A stretch of 64,000 nucleotides of DNA from Valencia hispanica (GCA_963556495.2 OY747710.1:18328000-18391999), one strand, 5' to 3'. Positions 20,594-32,963 are shown, counted from the stretch's first letter. A program made the numbers and translations. The notes: generated by a model from the letters alone, not told the origin.

Positions 20594-23500
20594 CTATGCA
20601 GAAAAATAAATATATTATATTAAAACTTTCATTAACAAGGAAACCGAGGCATTAAGGTACAATGCTGCAAGTTACAGGGTATATATTTGACATTAATATA
20701 TAAATACATGAGCAAAATAGTGTGGTCCATGGAACATACTAATGATAATATCATCACAGAGATGTTAAAAATTGTTGTTTTTCCTGACTGATAAATAAAG
20801 ACCAGGCCAATTTTTATAGAAAAAAAATCTAATCTAACCATCACTTTTTTTTATCAAGTGCTAACCACTAACTATGAAACAAAGAGCACCCAACCAAATA
20901 CCCAAATATTTTTAGGATGATCTTCTCAATGAGGAGAGGAAGAAATACCAAGATTATCTGAAATAAGAACCACTTTAAGATAAACAGTAAACCCTGGAGT
21001 CCATCAATGTCTTTAATGTACATGCTTTGTGCTAAATGTTGCCATGAGAGAATAGATTATTTAAAGATTATTGGAAAGTTTAATCAGAAGCTTTGATGCC
21101 TCTGAATAGAAGATATTTGAAAAGGATTCCAGGCCATGGAGCATTAGCTACCAACCAAGCACCGTTGGTATTAAAATAGAAAAAAATATGTATATTTTTG
21201 CAGCATATGTGTGTCATTTACTACAGATGTGTGTTGTCCTTAAGTAAAGTACGATGCAATTTTTATTACAGTGCACTTTAGCTGTAACCTTATTGTTCCA
21301 CTGTTACTAAGAAAAGGAAAACTAAAACTGGGCCTTATATTGATCCGTGGGGGAAATCTCTAGAAAACTGGATTTAATCCATCTGCAAAAAACACGTAAT
21401 CTTTCTGAGGAGAAGGCTGTAAAACATTTTAAAAACAAATTGTTTTTTGCCTATAAAATAAGGAGAAACTTACTCGATATTGTGATGTGTGTTGTTACAT
21501 TGATGTACAGGTTGGTACGGTTGTTGAAGGCCAGGCAGGAAAATGGACCGCTTTGGTCCTCTCTGACATGGAAAAGCTCCAAGATTGTTCCTGTTACATT
21601 CACAATATTTCCCCTGAAGGCCCACTGAAGATGAGCAGGAGGGTTAGACTCTGTCAAACAGAGCATGCTCAGATTGGATCCAACTGAGAAGGAAGTTGTG
21701 TTCAGTCCATTCACTGTGAGACGCATGTTATCCGGGCCATCTGAGGAAGAGCGAAAGAGACGAGCAGGAAGAATATATTTTATATCAGCACTTTTCAGTA
21801 GAAATTGATTGATTCTGTAGAAATAAAGCTATCGAAGATAAACCAACTCACAGCTTACAGTGAAGTTTACTGATTCACTGTTCCCATTACTGATAGGGTT
21901 GAACGCATCACACCTAAATGGTCCCGAATCATAGCGGCTCATACTGACAATACTTAGAGTGGAGTTTCCATCAGTGAACTGAACTCTCTCACCGGCTGTA
22001 ACCTCAGAGCTGCCATTCATCCAGCGGAAAGAGAGAGAAGATCCAGTGGAGACGGAGCACTTGATGAGGCCTGAGGTTTGATGCTCTATTACATGACTTT
22101 GATTTACTTTGAGGGTCACATTGGAAATGGGTTCTGTGGAAGTAAAAGGGAAAGAAATGTTCAGAAAAGTATTGCGTAGGAGAGACTGCAATATTTTAAA
22201 TGTCATTAGTGAGTGTAATTAGTGTATGGTAATACTGATGAAATGTTGTGTATTTCACACCACTATAGCAATAGAGTTTTCAAGCAAAGTTTTATGGATC
22301 ACGATGAAGCAATAGTCTATGACTGGGTATTGGCCGATGTGTAATCTTAAATGACTGAGATTGGTATCTTGGACAAAAACAATTTTGAGTGCGAAACTCC
22401 TGGTTTTATATAGTTTTGAATGTGGATAGACATATTTATAATATATTATGTTATATTTATATTATTAGTGTTTGTTAAGTTAAGTCAATCAGTCATGTTT
22501 CATCATGTATACACAGTTTATCAGCACCTGAATATTAATTATGTATTTATCGATTATAAATCTATTATGAAGTAAAAAAGTCATTTGTTGAGCAATCTTT
22601 CAACTTAAGGAGTCTAAAAAGAGTGCTGGAGTTTCTTTCTAAATGCTTTTTCTCTTAACAAATGGTCTTTAGCAAGAATTGGGAAAAAAAAGACAGATTA
22701 GAGTTAAATATCATGATTCACTTTTTTCACAAAACTCAAAGTCTTCTTGTAACAAAACGTTTTGTAGATATGTTACAAATTTTAAATTCCTATTGTTAAA
22801 TGCCACATTAAAAAAGACTGACACCTCTTTAATATCAATTATGATTGATTAAAAATAATCACTTAGATTTTAAGGGATCCTTAGTGAAGATACCAGAACA
22901 TAACTAAATTTTGAGCTGATTTTTTACTGTACTTTCATAAATGCATAGATATTTTTGCACATTCAGAAATATAAAACTGGATTGTTATTTATTTATTTTT
23001 TACCAGTTCCTTGACAGGTTCTGGGAAACTAAAGGTTCAAGTACGCAGCAACATAAAAGAAAAAAGGTGAGCGTTGACACAAAAACTAGCCCGAGGACAC
23101 AGTCTCATCCTGAGACTGAAACCTGAGCATGAGCTGGTCTATGACAGATAGTAAATATCACGAGGCAGAAACACAAATTCCTGTAACCACCCCTCCATTT
23201 ATGGGAAATATGTTGGAATTATTTTTCATATAACAGAAACTCTTTCCACTGAACAGCAAAATGTAAACAATTCATCAGCATTTTTTCTCCTCTTTCCTGT
23301 CTCATTAAAGTGCCTCAATGTACAGTTATGAAATACTTGTTGATATTACGTCTCCTTGTGCTGTTCCAATATAGACAGTTTACATATACACATATAACTT
23401 TTCATTGAATTGTTTTGAAAAGGGAGTCATAATCTGTATATACTCCCAGAATATTCTCACCTACAACAGTGAGAAAAACACTGGCCTTCAGCAGGGGGTC

Positions 23501-23916
23501 ACCGCTCTGCACCTTGTAAACCCCTGAGTCGGTCACCGTCAGAAAGCGTAGTGTGAGGGCTCCGGTGTTCACATTGACAGAAGCCCTGCCGCTGTAACCG
23601 GGAAATACCCCCTGCTGGTCCCCGAGCCAGGTGAGAATGAAGGTTTCTTCCACTGCCCAGTTTCCACTCGTCAAAGTCACCGAAGGAGACAGCGACAGCG
23701 TCACTGTGCTCCCCACTTCTGCTGGGTTCATGGAAGGTTGAACTTCCACAGCATCAGAGGACAAAAAACCTACAAAGACAAATAGAATAAACAAATATCC
23801 TCCACATAAAGCTCACATTCACATTTCTAAGATATGTAATATTTCCTTTCTATATTTGTACCATGAAATAAAATCAAAAGAAAAATTGTCGATGTTCCAC
23901 AGGTTCTTTTCTCCAT
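20523..23916 (-). CDS. CEACAM-like protein N-A-B with probable GPI tail
   Basis: Exons are 23862-23916 (signal peptide), 23461-23769 (N domain), 21852-22133 (A domain), 21474-21740 (B domain) and, provisionally, 20523-20593 (hydrophobic tail). All junctions are GT-AG and phase 1. The layout equals mammalian CEACAM6 or CEACAM8 (N-A-B-GPI). The N domain lacks both Ig cysteines. The product is about 270 residues, cell-surface or secreted depending on the last exon. It lies in the same orientation upstream of the CEA-like gene and looks like a tandem paralog. The uncertain part is the 3' end: a second acceptor at 21306 would end the protein after five residues and make it secreted. Confidence 0.75.
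21290..21306 (-). CDS. Alternative short last exon giving a secreted form
   Basis: An excellent acceptor (GTTTTCCTTTTCTTAG) 167 bp after exon 4, then ITVEQ and TAA. AATAAA follows at 21267-21262. It could be an alternative terminal exon or the main one. Confidence 0.35.
21474..21740 (-). CDS. Second CEACAM-like gene, exon 4: B domain
   Basis: 89 codons starting YGPDNMRLTV. Cysteines are in LSMLCLTES and PFSCLAFN. Donor GTAAGT. Confidence 0.86.
21852..22133 (-). CDS. Second CEACAM-like gene, exon 3: A domain
   Basis: 94 codons starting EPISNVTLK. Cysteines are in LIKCSVSTG and PFRCDAFN. Same length and start as A1 of the CEA-like gene. Confidence 0.86.
22210..23395. other. Intron between N and A exons of second CEACAM-like gene
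   Basis: AT-rich. No additional exon or repeat recognised. Confidence 0.4.
23461..23769 (-). CDS. Second CEACAM-like gene, exon 2: cysteine-free N domain
   Basis: 103 codons with acceptor TTTGTAG and donor GTGAGA. Landmarks are GSTVTLSLSPSVTL, GNWAVEE and VTDSGVYKVQSG. No cysteine in the domain. Noticeably GC-rich compared with its surroundings. Confidence 0.85.
23862..23916 (-). CDS. Second CEACAM-like gene, exon 1: signal peptide
   Basis: MEKRTCGTSTIFLLILFH plus one base, donor GTACAA. It is shorter than the usual coding-frame cut-off and was found by looking upstream of the N domain. Confidence 0.7.
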
Positions 23917-24317
23917 GTTTTTTATGGGTTTAAGAAACTACTTCTTTAGTCAGCTTTGTTATACCTGTCCTCTGTGTGTTCAGCCCCAACCAATAAACCT
24001 GCCCCCTCAGGTCTTATCTGCAGGTGGTTCTGGCCATTTTGTGTTAAGTCCTGATAAATTTACCAAAGGTGAAAACATTTTTGTTTGCCATTGTGGGTGA
24101 AGTTCACCTAAAAGACAGATGATGACAGAAGGCATGTAAGTGATAATGGCCTGTAAAGGGTTGAGCCCCACTGTTCACCTGCATGGTTTAGTGAAAGATG
24201 GGATTATGCCATTTTCTGTAGATTGGTTGCCTGTATTTCTTTTTATTAAATAATTTAACAGATATTTTTTTTCTCAACCATCAACTTTGATATATTTTTG
24301 GTATTTTATGTGATAAA

Positions 24318-24641
24318 TGTCAGGATGTACGGTGTGAAGTAAGGACCCAAACGCAGTCGCTGGTGAGTCTGAGGAATTTTATTAGAGTGTTGCTGGTTGA
24401 AGTGATGATGATGATGATTATGATGATGATGATTGTGGTGGCAGGGACGAGCAGGAAGGAGGACTGCATGATAGACACACCATGGAGACATTGGCATTAA
24501 TGATCCGACGAGGCAGGTAGCTGTTGCCGGATCTTAAATAACAGAGGGCAAGGAGGAGAATGAGGACCAGGTGAGGGCAATCAGGGACACACAGGTGCAG
24601 GACATAAAAAAATCAGGGGCAGAGCCCTAGAGGCTCTGACA
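24318..24641. mobile_element. Interspersed repeat bounded by TGTCAG / CTGACA
   Basis: A GC-richer block with 6-bp inverted ends and an internal (GAT)n run at 24402-24435. Composition contrasts sharply with the flanks. Class not determined. Confidence 0.4.
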
Positions 24642-24697
24642 ATAGACAAACACAAAGTAATGCACAATTTTGACATGGAAAAAAAGATAGAACAGTT

Positions 24698-25190
24698 TTA
24701 AACGTCATGGTTAGGGTGGTTGTCCTGCTGGAAGGGTGAATCTGTATTTAGGTACATCTGTCTGTAGAGGATTCCTCTCCCACCTGAATAAAAGCATCTC
24801 CACAGCATGATCCTGTGTTCACCCTGTTTCATCACATGGAGGGTCCGTTGTCCTTCACATCTATCTTTTACCATTTTTGCAAAGAGATCAGGATCTTCCT
24901 TCACACTTTTGCTGTTTCCTCTACATGACTTATGCCAAACTTTAGCTGAGGTGAAGACTCCAAGAACATTTGAAGTAGGAATCAACTGTATTAGCAGACC
25001 AACGTGTTTCAGATTGTCTTTCATCATGGCTTTTAAAACTCTGTTTCATTGGAAGAAGCTTGCTTGATTTTGATTGTTTGTTTTGACCCTGATCAAGGCC
25101 ACACTCTATTCTGCTAATAAAGTTGATTCCTAATACTGTATGTGTTGCTGGAGTCTTCACCTCACCAGATCTTTGACCCTCTCCAAACAC
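24698..25190 (-). mobile_element. Degenerate Tc1-like transposase remnant
   Basis: The minus-strand frame includes HRIMLWRCF and FQQDNHPNHDV, decayed forms of the Tc1 IMLWGCF and QQDNDPKHT blocks. Confidence 0.6.
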
Positions 25191-25243
25191 CCTTGGAGTC
25201 GGTGAAGTTATCTCAGAAACTTTTGGGTTTATGTCAAACAGGA

Positions 25244-25345
25244 TTTATTGTGGCTTTCTTTCAACAAAGGCTTCCTTCGTACTACTCATCCAAAGCACAT
25301 TGAATTGCCTTGTTGTTGAAAGTGGGCTTTAAAAATAAAGTTGCC
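25244..25345 (+). mobile_element. LINE/SINE 3' tail fragment
   Basis: TTGAATTGCCTTGTTGTTGA followed by AAATAAAGTTGCCTTGCC matches the 3' tail type shared by fish LINE-mobilised elements. A similar tail is at 28885-28950. Confidence 0.45.
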
Positions 25346-25504
25346 TTGCCCCAAGAAGCCCATAGGGAGACTAGGTTATGCCCATCTACTTCTGGTCCAT
25401 GGGTCCCCTTCTGAATTTATGAGAGTAAATAGTGTGATAAAAGTTATTGTCTGATCCCTTTTAAAATGTTCCCAGGATTTAACATATGATGTCTGTGAAT
25501 TTCA

Positions 25505-26463
25505 GGGTGTATTCAGACCTGCACTGTTTGGTCCACTTTAAACGGTCCAGGGTTCATTTCGAATGCTGGTCCGGACCTTTTATGCAGGTGTGAATACACA
25601 CTAACGAATCCTGGTGTGGATCAGAGAACCGGACCGAGACCCACTTTTTTAATTTATTTTTTAAAGGTTTTTGGGCCTGAGTGGCCCAAAATAATTGATA
25701 GTGGACAGAGTTTTGAAGGGGGGGAGAGGTGGGTGAAGACATGCGGCAAAGGTCACCCGGGACGGGACTTGAACTGGGGACAGCCGCGTCGAGGACCAAA
25801 GCCTCTGCACATGGGGTGCCCACTCTAACCACTACCCCACGCGACACCGAGACCCACTTTTTTTAGGTGGTCTCAGTCCGCTTCCAAACGGACTATGGTG
25901 CGGTTCGCTTCAGGTGTGAATATAAACCAGTGACGATCCAAACCAGGATCGACACTCCAGGATACATGTGCCTTTTTGGGCTTAACAAGCCACCGTAGCA
26001 AGGTAAGTTCACACCTGAACTGATCGTTCGTCTTCTGTTTTGCCACGCTGCTGCGAGCATGTCATGGGTCAGGGCACACAGAGCACATTGTCTCCTTCGG
26101 GTTACTGCACGCATTCCCCGATGCCTTTCCAAAATACGAAACAGAGCGTTGCGAAACCTGCGTTGAATGAGCTGCTCTGACACTCAATGTGATTTTGCAG
26201 CTCCAATAACAGCAGAAATATGCAGAGCAGTATAGAGCTTCCATGTTTTCCTCCATTTCCTGGTCTGTGCTCTGTGTGCCGCCCTAGTCATTGCTGTCCA
26301 ATGGCTGCACCAATCATCACATGCGTGGATGTGTTTACAAAATATAGTTAACTTGCAAAATGTACAGTGTGAATGCGAACCGCACCAAACGAAAAAAATT
26401 AAGTCCGCTTTGGGTCCAGACCAAACAAGTGGACCATGGGACTTTTCTGGTCTGAATACACCC
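25505..26463. mobile_element. Non-autonomous TIR transposon, PIF/Harbinger-like
   Basis: Ends are the inverted repeat GGGTGTATTCAGACC / GGTCTGAATACACCC. Trinucleotides TCA and TTA flank it, roughly the TWA duplication of PIF/Harbinger. No transposase. Carries a nested SINE. Confidence 0.6.
25651..25845 (-). mobile_element. tRNA-derived SINE nested in TIR element
   Basis: The duplicated target ACCGAGACCCACTTTTTT sits on both sides (25633-25650 and 25846-25863). On the minus strand the head has a GTAGTGGTTAGAGTGG A-box region and an AGTTCAAGTCC B-box. It is not a functional tRNA gene. Confidence 0.75.
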
Positions 26464-26466
26464 TTA

Positions 26467-27406
26467 AAGGCACATTTTGATGCAGAGAAAGCGCTAATTT
26501 TCAACAGGTGGCAAAAGTTATTTTAGGTTTTGTGTGAAAACACGTAGTGGACTACAACTGAAGAAGAAAAAGGAAAATGGCTGTGAGTTTAGCGAGCTCT
26601 GCATCCTTCTTCCAGGACGAACAAAGAAAAATTAATTGTGGAGAAAACCACTCTTAGTATAAATGTTAGTTAATTTGACCTCATGGATGGGATTTCTGAT
26701 TTGTCTTTTTAATTATATTTTACAAGTAAACAAATCTCACGACAAACACACTCAAAACGCACATCATTAGTAATCATTTAAATTGAAGTACAGCATATGT
26801 GTGATTCAGGACGTAAGGCAAAGCGGACCAGAAAAAAACTTTAATTTCTCCATTGACTTTCATTAATTAATTTATTTTTTCGGTCAGGGGACCCATGGTA
26901 ACTCCTGAGGAGTTGTAGAGATCCTCAGCTCAGGTAAGAGAATCTGTTGACAGGACAACTATAGGTCTTGTATTCAACAAAGTTTACCCCTGTGGGAGAT
27001 TAGGGGATAAAATAAAAGCAGCAATAGAACAATAGTGAAAGCATAAAATACAACATTAGAGACACATAACATATGACACATTTAAAACATATGATAATCT
27101 AGCTATAATTAATCGCTTACTCAAAGGCAGCGCTTTAGTGCTTTTTTGCTTATACCCCTCATGGCACCACCTCAATTTAGGTGGTGGAAGGCCATGTCTT
27201 GGTTACTCTCCATTTTAAGATGATGAAATGAATGTTAGGAAGGTTATATACTTACTAAAAGATTGCATTATGTTTAATAATGTTCTCTTGTAAACATCTG
27301 AAACCTTCACAGAAAAGCCTCCTTTATGCGGAGATGAAATCACTGCAGGCTGACTCTGTTCATTATTTAAGTGACTCCTAAATGGAGTTGGATATTATTA
27401 AGTGGT
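26467..27406. other. Spacer with a short Tc1 relic
   Basis: About 26885-26970 (GTAACTCCTGAGGAGTTGTA, CTCAGCTCAGGTAAGAGAAT) resembles a Tc1-family segment. Nothing else recognised. Confidence 0.4.
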
Positions 27407-27414
27407 GTCAGAAC

Positions 27415-28025
27415 TAGGGGTGCACCGATCCCACTTTTTCAGTCCCGATACCGATATCAATGCCTGGGCTTTGTGTATCTGTCGATACCCGATACCGATC
27501 CGATACTATTGTTGAATTAATAATAAACTGTATATCCTCCACCTTATATCTTACTTGAAGAGACTAAAGGTACCAGACTTTACTAACTAAACATAACCAA
27601 TGCTTCTTTTTTCCTTTTTGACCCCGCTCCTTTTGTTTTGCTGAGGTGCAGGAATTCAGCGTGCTCCGAAGCATAGTGTTTCTGGATGTGCTTGATTAAA
27701 GTGGTAATGTCGTATTTTGCAGTAATACCACCTCCCCTCGAAACATTTACTTTACAGACATTGCAAACAGCCGACGAACTAGTTGGAGTGGCAAGCGTGA
27801 AATATCTCCCCACAGCTGACCCTCTGGCTCGCTCCATTTTGCTTCTAGCATGTGACACACATGAAGGTGACGCATGAAATACGTTCTGTTGCGACAAAAA
27901 AAAAAAGCAAAAAAAAAAATCCTGGATCGGCCAGTGGATATGTTCATTTTTCCGATCCCCGATCCAGCTATTTTGTCAGTATCGCGGACGATATCCGATC
28001 CTAATATTGTATCGGTGCACCCCTA
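27415..28025 (-). mobile_element. Non-autonomous hAT element with perfect 8-bp TSD
   Basis: Ends TAGGGGTGCA / TGCACCCCTA, flanked by identical GTCAGAAC at 27407-27414 and 28026-28033. Length, ends and 8-bp duplication are typical of hAT. Confidence 0.9.
27583..27897 (-). pseudogene. BED zinc-finger fragment of a hAT transposase
   Basis: The frame contains AVCNVCKVNVSRGG, then LIKHIQKHYASEH: the two Cys and two His of a BED finger. It would be the DNA-binding head of a hAT transposase. The catalytic part is missing, so the copy is non-functional. Confidence 0.7.
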
Positions 28026-28068
28026 GTCAGAACAAAGGGATGCAAATAGAATTAGAAATAGAATAATT

Positions 28069-28491
28069 TCCTGTTATCAATTTTTCACTTTCTGTAACAT
28101 AGAAAGTTCTCTTATATCAGATCTTCTGTTCCTTCTGTGTTTCTGCTCTGTCTTCTCAAACCCCCAGACGGTCGTGGCAGATGGCCGCTCCTACTGAGCC
28201 TGGTTCGGTTGGAGGTTTCTTCCTGTTAAAGGGGAGTTTTTCCTCTCCACCGTCGCTACATGCTTGCTCAGTATGAGGGATTGCTGAAGGATTGCTGTGG
28301 TTGGAAATCTGCCCAACCTCACGCCAATGACTGACGCAATCTGCTGGGATTCCTTAAATTGGAAACTTTTTAACTGATTGGAATGTTTGTATAAATGTAT
28401 TGAAATGACTTCTTGTTAAGTGCCTTGAGATGACATGTGTTGTGAATTGGCGCTATATAAATAAACTGAATTGAATTGAAATTGAATTGAA
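28069..28491 (+). mobile_element. L2-like LINE 3' end
   Basis: Shares long blocks with 32500-32906 and 45590-46001 (TAACATAGAAAGTTCTC, GACGGTCGTGGCAGATGGCC) and ends CGCTATATAAATAAACTGAA plus ATTGAATTGAA units. Confidence 0.85.
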
Positions 28492-28499
28492 TAAGAAGG

Positions 28500-29920
28500 C
28501 AGGTAACTTTCTAGATAAATACCCCAAATTTCACAGGAAACAGAAACAGAGTAAGCCAATCTCACATTTGTTCAGTTTAGGAATGAGTCATATCTTTGGC
28601 CTGTGGGAGGAAGTCTGAACACCTGTAGAAAACCCTAACAGGCATTGGAAGCACATGCAAAGTGCACAAAGGAAGGCAGGGCCTTAATGTGGTGACTGTA
28701 AACCACAGCTGTACCGGGCCACTCCTTTTTTTAAATTCAGTTTCTGTTTCTCCATTTCTTGTCATCATTCTAGAGGGAATGAGCACTATACCGGTAGCAT
28801 CAACCGGTCATTGTTTTCCTTTGCCATTCCAATTAAACGTTTTTTATTGTTTGTTGCTTTCTTTTTCTTTTATTCTTGTTAAGTACTTTGAATTGCCCTG
28901 ATGCTGAAAATGTGCTACACAAATACATTCCTTTGCCTTGTCTTGTCTTACCTATTGTAACAAAACTGGTCAAGAGGAATTTAAAAACACAAACATGCAC
29001 ACACACTCACACACATATACAAGTGTGTCTCATATGTCTGTGAAGCCTTTCAGTAGACTTATTTTGCTTACCACCTGATTTTTAAACAAACATAATGAAA
29101 CCCTAATATTGTGTATTACATTTTGAATAAATGCAATATGCAAATGCCTGCACCTTTGAATAAAGAAAGCAGAATAAAATACCTGCATCAACATGCCATC
29201 TAGACCTTGTTGACTGAATGACAGCACTATGAAATAATAAATAATCTTTAAAAAAATAATATGATGTTACTGCATGATTAATCATAAACCTGAACCAGAA
29301 GAAGCCCCTTTTCCATTAACAAAATAATTATCCTGTAAAGTCAATGTCTCACAGAAATGTGCAGGACTTTGCTCTCTCAAACTCTTGCTATTTTTCCTCG
29401 ATTTCTAAAACATAATAAAACCTGATACAAATTTGCATAAACTACATGTAAATATTAACAATCAATATATTTTATGTTTCTATGTATCATTTGAATACAA
29501 GAAACATGCAATACACAATGGGTTTAGTTACTTATGGGAAGAGCACCTCCTTTCGGCAACCAAAAAGTATAACACCAACCAGAAAGTTGAAAGAAAATAA
29601 GAATTAATGCCCACAAAAATGTTGTACTCATTACTTTCTTCTGTTGTGTTTCATGTCATCAATACAACATCTTCAGTCTGCCTTCAAAGAACATTTGATT
29701 CAACGGAATAACAAAAGACGAATGACTAAAGATGAAGCAACTTATTTCTCTGTTTTTATTGTGGTGTGTGGTAATGGTTTTGTAGTGTTCAGTAACTTCA
29801 CTGAAGCTTCTTACAGAAATACATTTATTTCTTTAAGGCAAGAGGAGAGAAGTAAGTTAACAGGCCTTTTTTTCCAACTTTTCTTTTTTTTCTCTATTCT
29901 TTTTTTCCTCTATTATTTAT
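28500..29920. other. Spacer, nothing recognised
   Basis: AT-rich. Includes a LINE-like tail at 28885-28950. The plus-strand frame at 29644-29985 runs into low-complexity Phe and has no domain. Confidence 0.4.
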
Positions 29921-29927
29921 TTGCCTT

Positions 29928-30075
29928 AGGAGATAGGAGTTTGTCCTGTAATCTCAGGGTTGAACCCTCACTCTGTCCATCTTAGTTGTTGTGTCCTTGA
30001 GCCAAACACTTCACCTTTGGGGTCCTCGCCACTAGATAAAGCGCTATACAAGTACAGGCGATTTACCGTTATTTG
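29928..30075 (+). mobile_element. SINE with LINE-type tail
   Basis: TCAGGGTTGAACCCTCAC, TGTCCTTGAGCCAAACACTT and ATAAAGCGCTATACAAGTA are the hallmark order of a fish SINE family. Confidence 0.6.
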
Positions 30076-30990
30076 ACATGGTTACTCAGTGATAATGCGT
30101 ATATGTGGCATCATTAGCAGCGGGTAATCATGAAACAGATCAAATAAAACAATGGTAAGAAATTGTTAAACTCTTTCCATCACATACAGCATGGCATAAA
30201 GCCAAACAACTCATGTTCTCGTCTGTGTTTAACCAGCACTCTGGCAGTTTAATATGTTTCAGCCAGTCACTAATGAGGGTCAAATGTACACGTTGTACCA
30301 AGTTGTAAAATGTTCTCTATATTTGATCCCATTAGTTATGAAGAACAGGTCTTAAACTTTAAGGCTGTGACAAGATTCAAACAGTTGTGTTACACATGGC
30401 CACTGAACACAAAAAGCCTCAGTTTTTCCCAAGTTGCTCTGAGTGATACACTTATCTGTTTTATTTGTTCAGTTTCATACGGCTACAAAAAGACAGGTAA
30501 GTCATTAGCAAAAGATGCACAGTGTTAATGGCTTGGGCATATTGAACTTGAACATGTACACCCAGGAAGTCAAACAAAGACTGATTGGAAAGACTAATAC
30601 TGAGTTTTGAATGTGAGCCGGGATAAGGCACGTTGTATTAGAAAAACATGCCTGGCTTGACCTCCAGCTATTCTTTTGAATTGTTTAACCTTAGAGAATT
30701 TCAAAAAGTTCTACAGGATATGATGAAATCGCTCAGTCACTGACCTTTTCTTGAGAGTAATTTAAATTTTAGCAATAAGAGTTAGTTTTCACAACCTTTT
30801 TCATAAAGCTGAACTTTCCTGGATATGTCAGCACAGGAAAGAACTACGTGTTATAAAGGGGGTTTTGTTGAAAAAATAACAGCCCAGTCTTTCATAATAA
30901 ACAGATTATTTATTATTGATCTATCCAGTATCAGGCTAACCTAAAAAAAAAACAAACACTAATCAATGTGTTTAAGTTAAATTTAACTTG
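30076..30990. other. Spacer, nothing recognised
   Basis: AT-rich; no supported exon or repeat. Confidence 0.4.
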
Positions 30991-30997
30991 ATCGTTA

Positions 30998-32963
30998 CAG
31001 TGGGGCAAAAAAGTATTTGGCAACCAGCGATTGTGCAAGTTGTCCCACTTAAAAATATAAGAGAAGTTTGTAATTTTCATCATAGGTACACCTCAACTGT
31101 GAAAGACAGAATGTAAAAAGAAAATCCAGGAAATCACATTGTATGATTTTTAAAGAATCTATTTGTATCAAAATAATTATTTAGTATCTGCTCAGTTGCA
31201 GCCCAACACCATACCCACTGTGAAGCATGGGGGTGGAAACATTATGCTTTGGGGCTGCTTTTTGCAAAGGGGACAGGACAATTGATCTGTGTTAAGAAAA
31301 GGATGAATGGGGTCATGTACCGTGAGATTTTGGGCAAAAACTTCCTTCCATCAGTCAGAGTATTGAAGATAAAACATGTCTGGATCTTCCAGCATGACAA
31401 TGATCTCTAACACATCGCCCGGGCAACGAAGGAGTGGCTACGTAAAAAGGATTTCAAGGTTCTGGAGTGGCATAGCCAGTCTGCAGACCTCAATTCAATA
31501 GAGAATCTGTGGAGGGAGTTGAAAGTCTGCATGTGTTGCCTAGCAACAGCCCCAAAACATCACAGCGCTAGAGGAGATCTGCATGGAAGAATGGACTAAA
31601 ATACCAGCCACAGTGTGTTTAAACCTGGTGAAGACCTACAGGAAATGTTTGACCTCTGTCATTGCCAACAAAGGTTGCTTTACAAAGGATTGAATAGAAC
31701 TTTCATTATTGACCAAATATTTATTTTCTGCATTTGTTACCTCAAGGCTGGACTACTGTAATTCTTTACTATCAGGAAGTTCACAAAATGCCATTAAAAG
31801 CCCTCAGTTGATCCAAAATGCGGCAGCAAGAGTTCTGATGAATATTAAAAAGAGAGATCACATTTCTCCTGTTTTAGCTTCCCTTCATTGGCTCCCTGTT
31901 AAATCCAGAATAGAATTTAAGATCCTTCTTCTTACACACAAAGCCCTTAATAATCAAGCTCCACATCATACATCAGAGATCTAATTGTTCCATATGTTCC
32001 CAACAGAGCACTTCGCACTCAGACTGCAGGTTTACTTGTAATTCCTAGGATTTCTAAAAGTAGAATGGGAGGCAGATCTTTTAGTTATCAGGCTCCTCTC
32101 CTGTGGAACCAGCTCCCAGCTTTAGTCCGTGAGGCAGACACTCTGTTTACTTTTAAGGCCAGGCTTAAAACTTTCCTTTTTGATAAAGCTTATAGTTAGA
32201 GTGGCTAAGGTCATCCTGAGCTATCTCTGTAGTTATGCTGCTATAGGCTTAGACTGCTGGAGGACAGACTTACCAATTTTCTTCACTCTGCTACTTCCTT
32301 TTCTCCTACGACTCTCCAGTTGTATTACAGTACATTATGTTATTTCGACTGTTAACTTTGTTTTCTCTCAGTGTTTTTCTCTCCATAGAAGATATACCTG
32401 GTCTGGTATCCTGCTTGGCTGCAATGCCCTGTTGGACGGGGGGCATCGACTGGGATGATCCTCCCAGTAACTGAACATCCACTGTGTCCTGTTATCAACT
32501 TTTAACTTTCTGTAACATAGAAAGTTCTCTTATATCAGATCTTCTGTTCCTTCCGTGTTTCTGCTCTGTCTTCTCAAACCCCCAGACGGTCGTGGCAGAT
32601 GGCCGCTCCTACTGCGCCTGGTTCTGTTGGAGGTTTCTTCCTGTTAAAGGGGAGTTTTTCCTCTCCACCGTCGCTACATGCTTGCTCTGTATGAGGGATT
32701 GCTAAAGGATTGCTGTGGTTGGAAAGTCTGCATCAACGGGGCCCAACCTCACGCCAATGACTGACGCAATCTGCTGGGATTCCTTAAATAGGAAACTTTT
32801 TAACTGATCGGAGATGTTTGTATAAATGTATTGAAATGACTTCTTGTTAAGTGCCTTGAGATGACATCTGTTGTGAATTGGCGCTATATAAATAAACTGA
32901 ATTGAAAATTAAGTGGGACAACTTGAACAATCGATGGCTGCCAAATACTTTTTTGCACCACTG
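30998..32963 (+). mobile_element. Degenerate Tc1-like element, split by LINE
   Basis: CAGTGGGGCAAAAAAGTATT at the left is mirrored by AATACTTTTTTGCACCACTG at the right, with flanking TA. The transposase region (GTGAAGCATGGGGGTGGAAA, CATTATGCTTTGGGGCTGC) is frame-broken. Confidence 0.82.
31729..32906 (+). mobile_element. L2-like LINE, 3' part, nested in Tc1 element
   Basis: A frame at 31709-31984 encodes the C-terminal part of a LINE reverse transcriptase (RLDYCNSLL, QNAAARVL, LHWLPVKSRIEFKILLL). The 3' UTR matches the copies at 28069 and 45201. It is 5'-truncated, as usual. Confidence 0.87.

Noticed and set aside
20847..20961. Hydrophobic last exon IILVFLPLLIEKIILKIFG.. for the second CEACAM-like gene
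   Set aside because: Its acceptor TTATTTCAG requires phase 0, but the preceding exon ends in phase 1; in the right phase it stops after ten residues.
25740..25845. tRNA gene on the minus strand
   Set aside because: Only degenerate A and B boxes with a SINE body, T-rich tail and target duplication; no cloverleaf.
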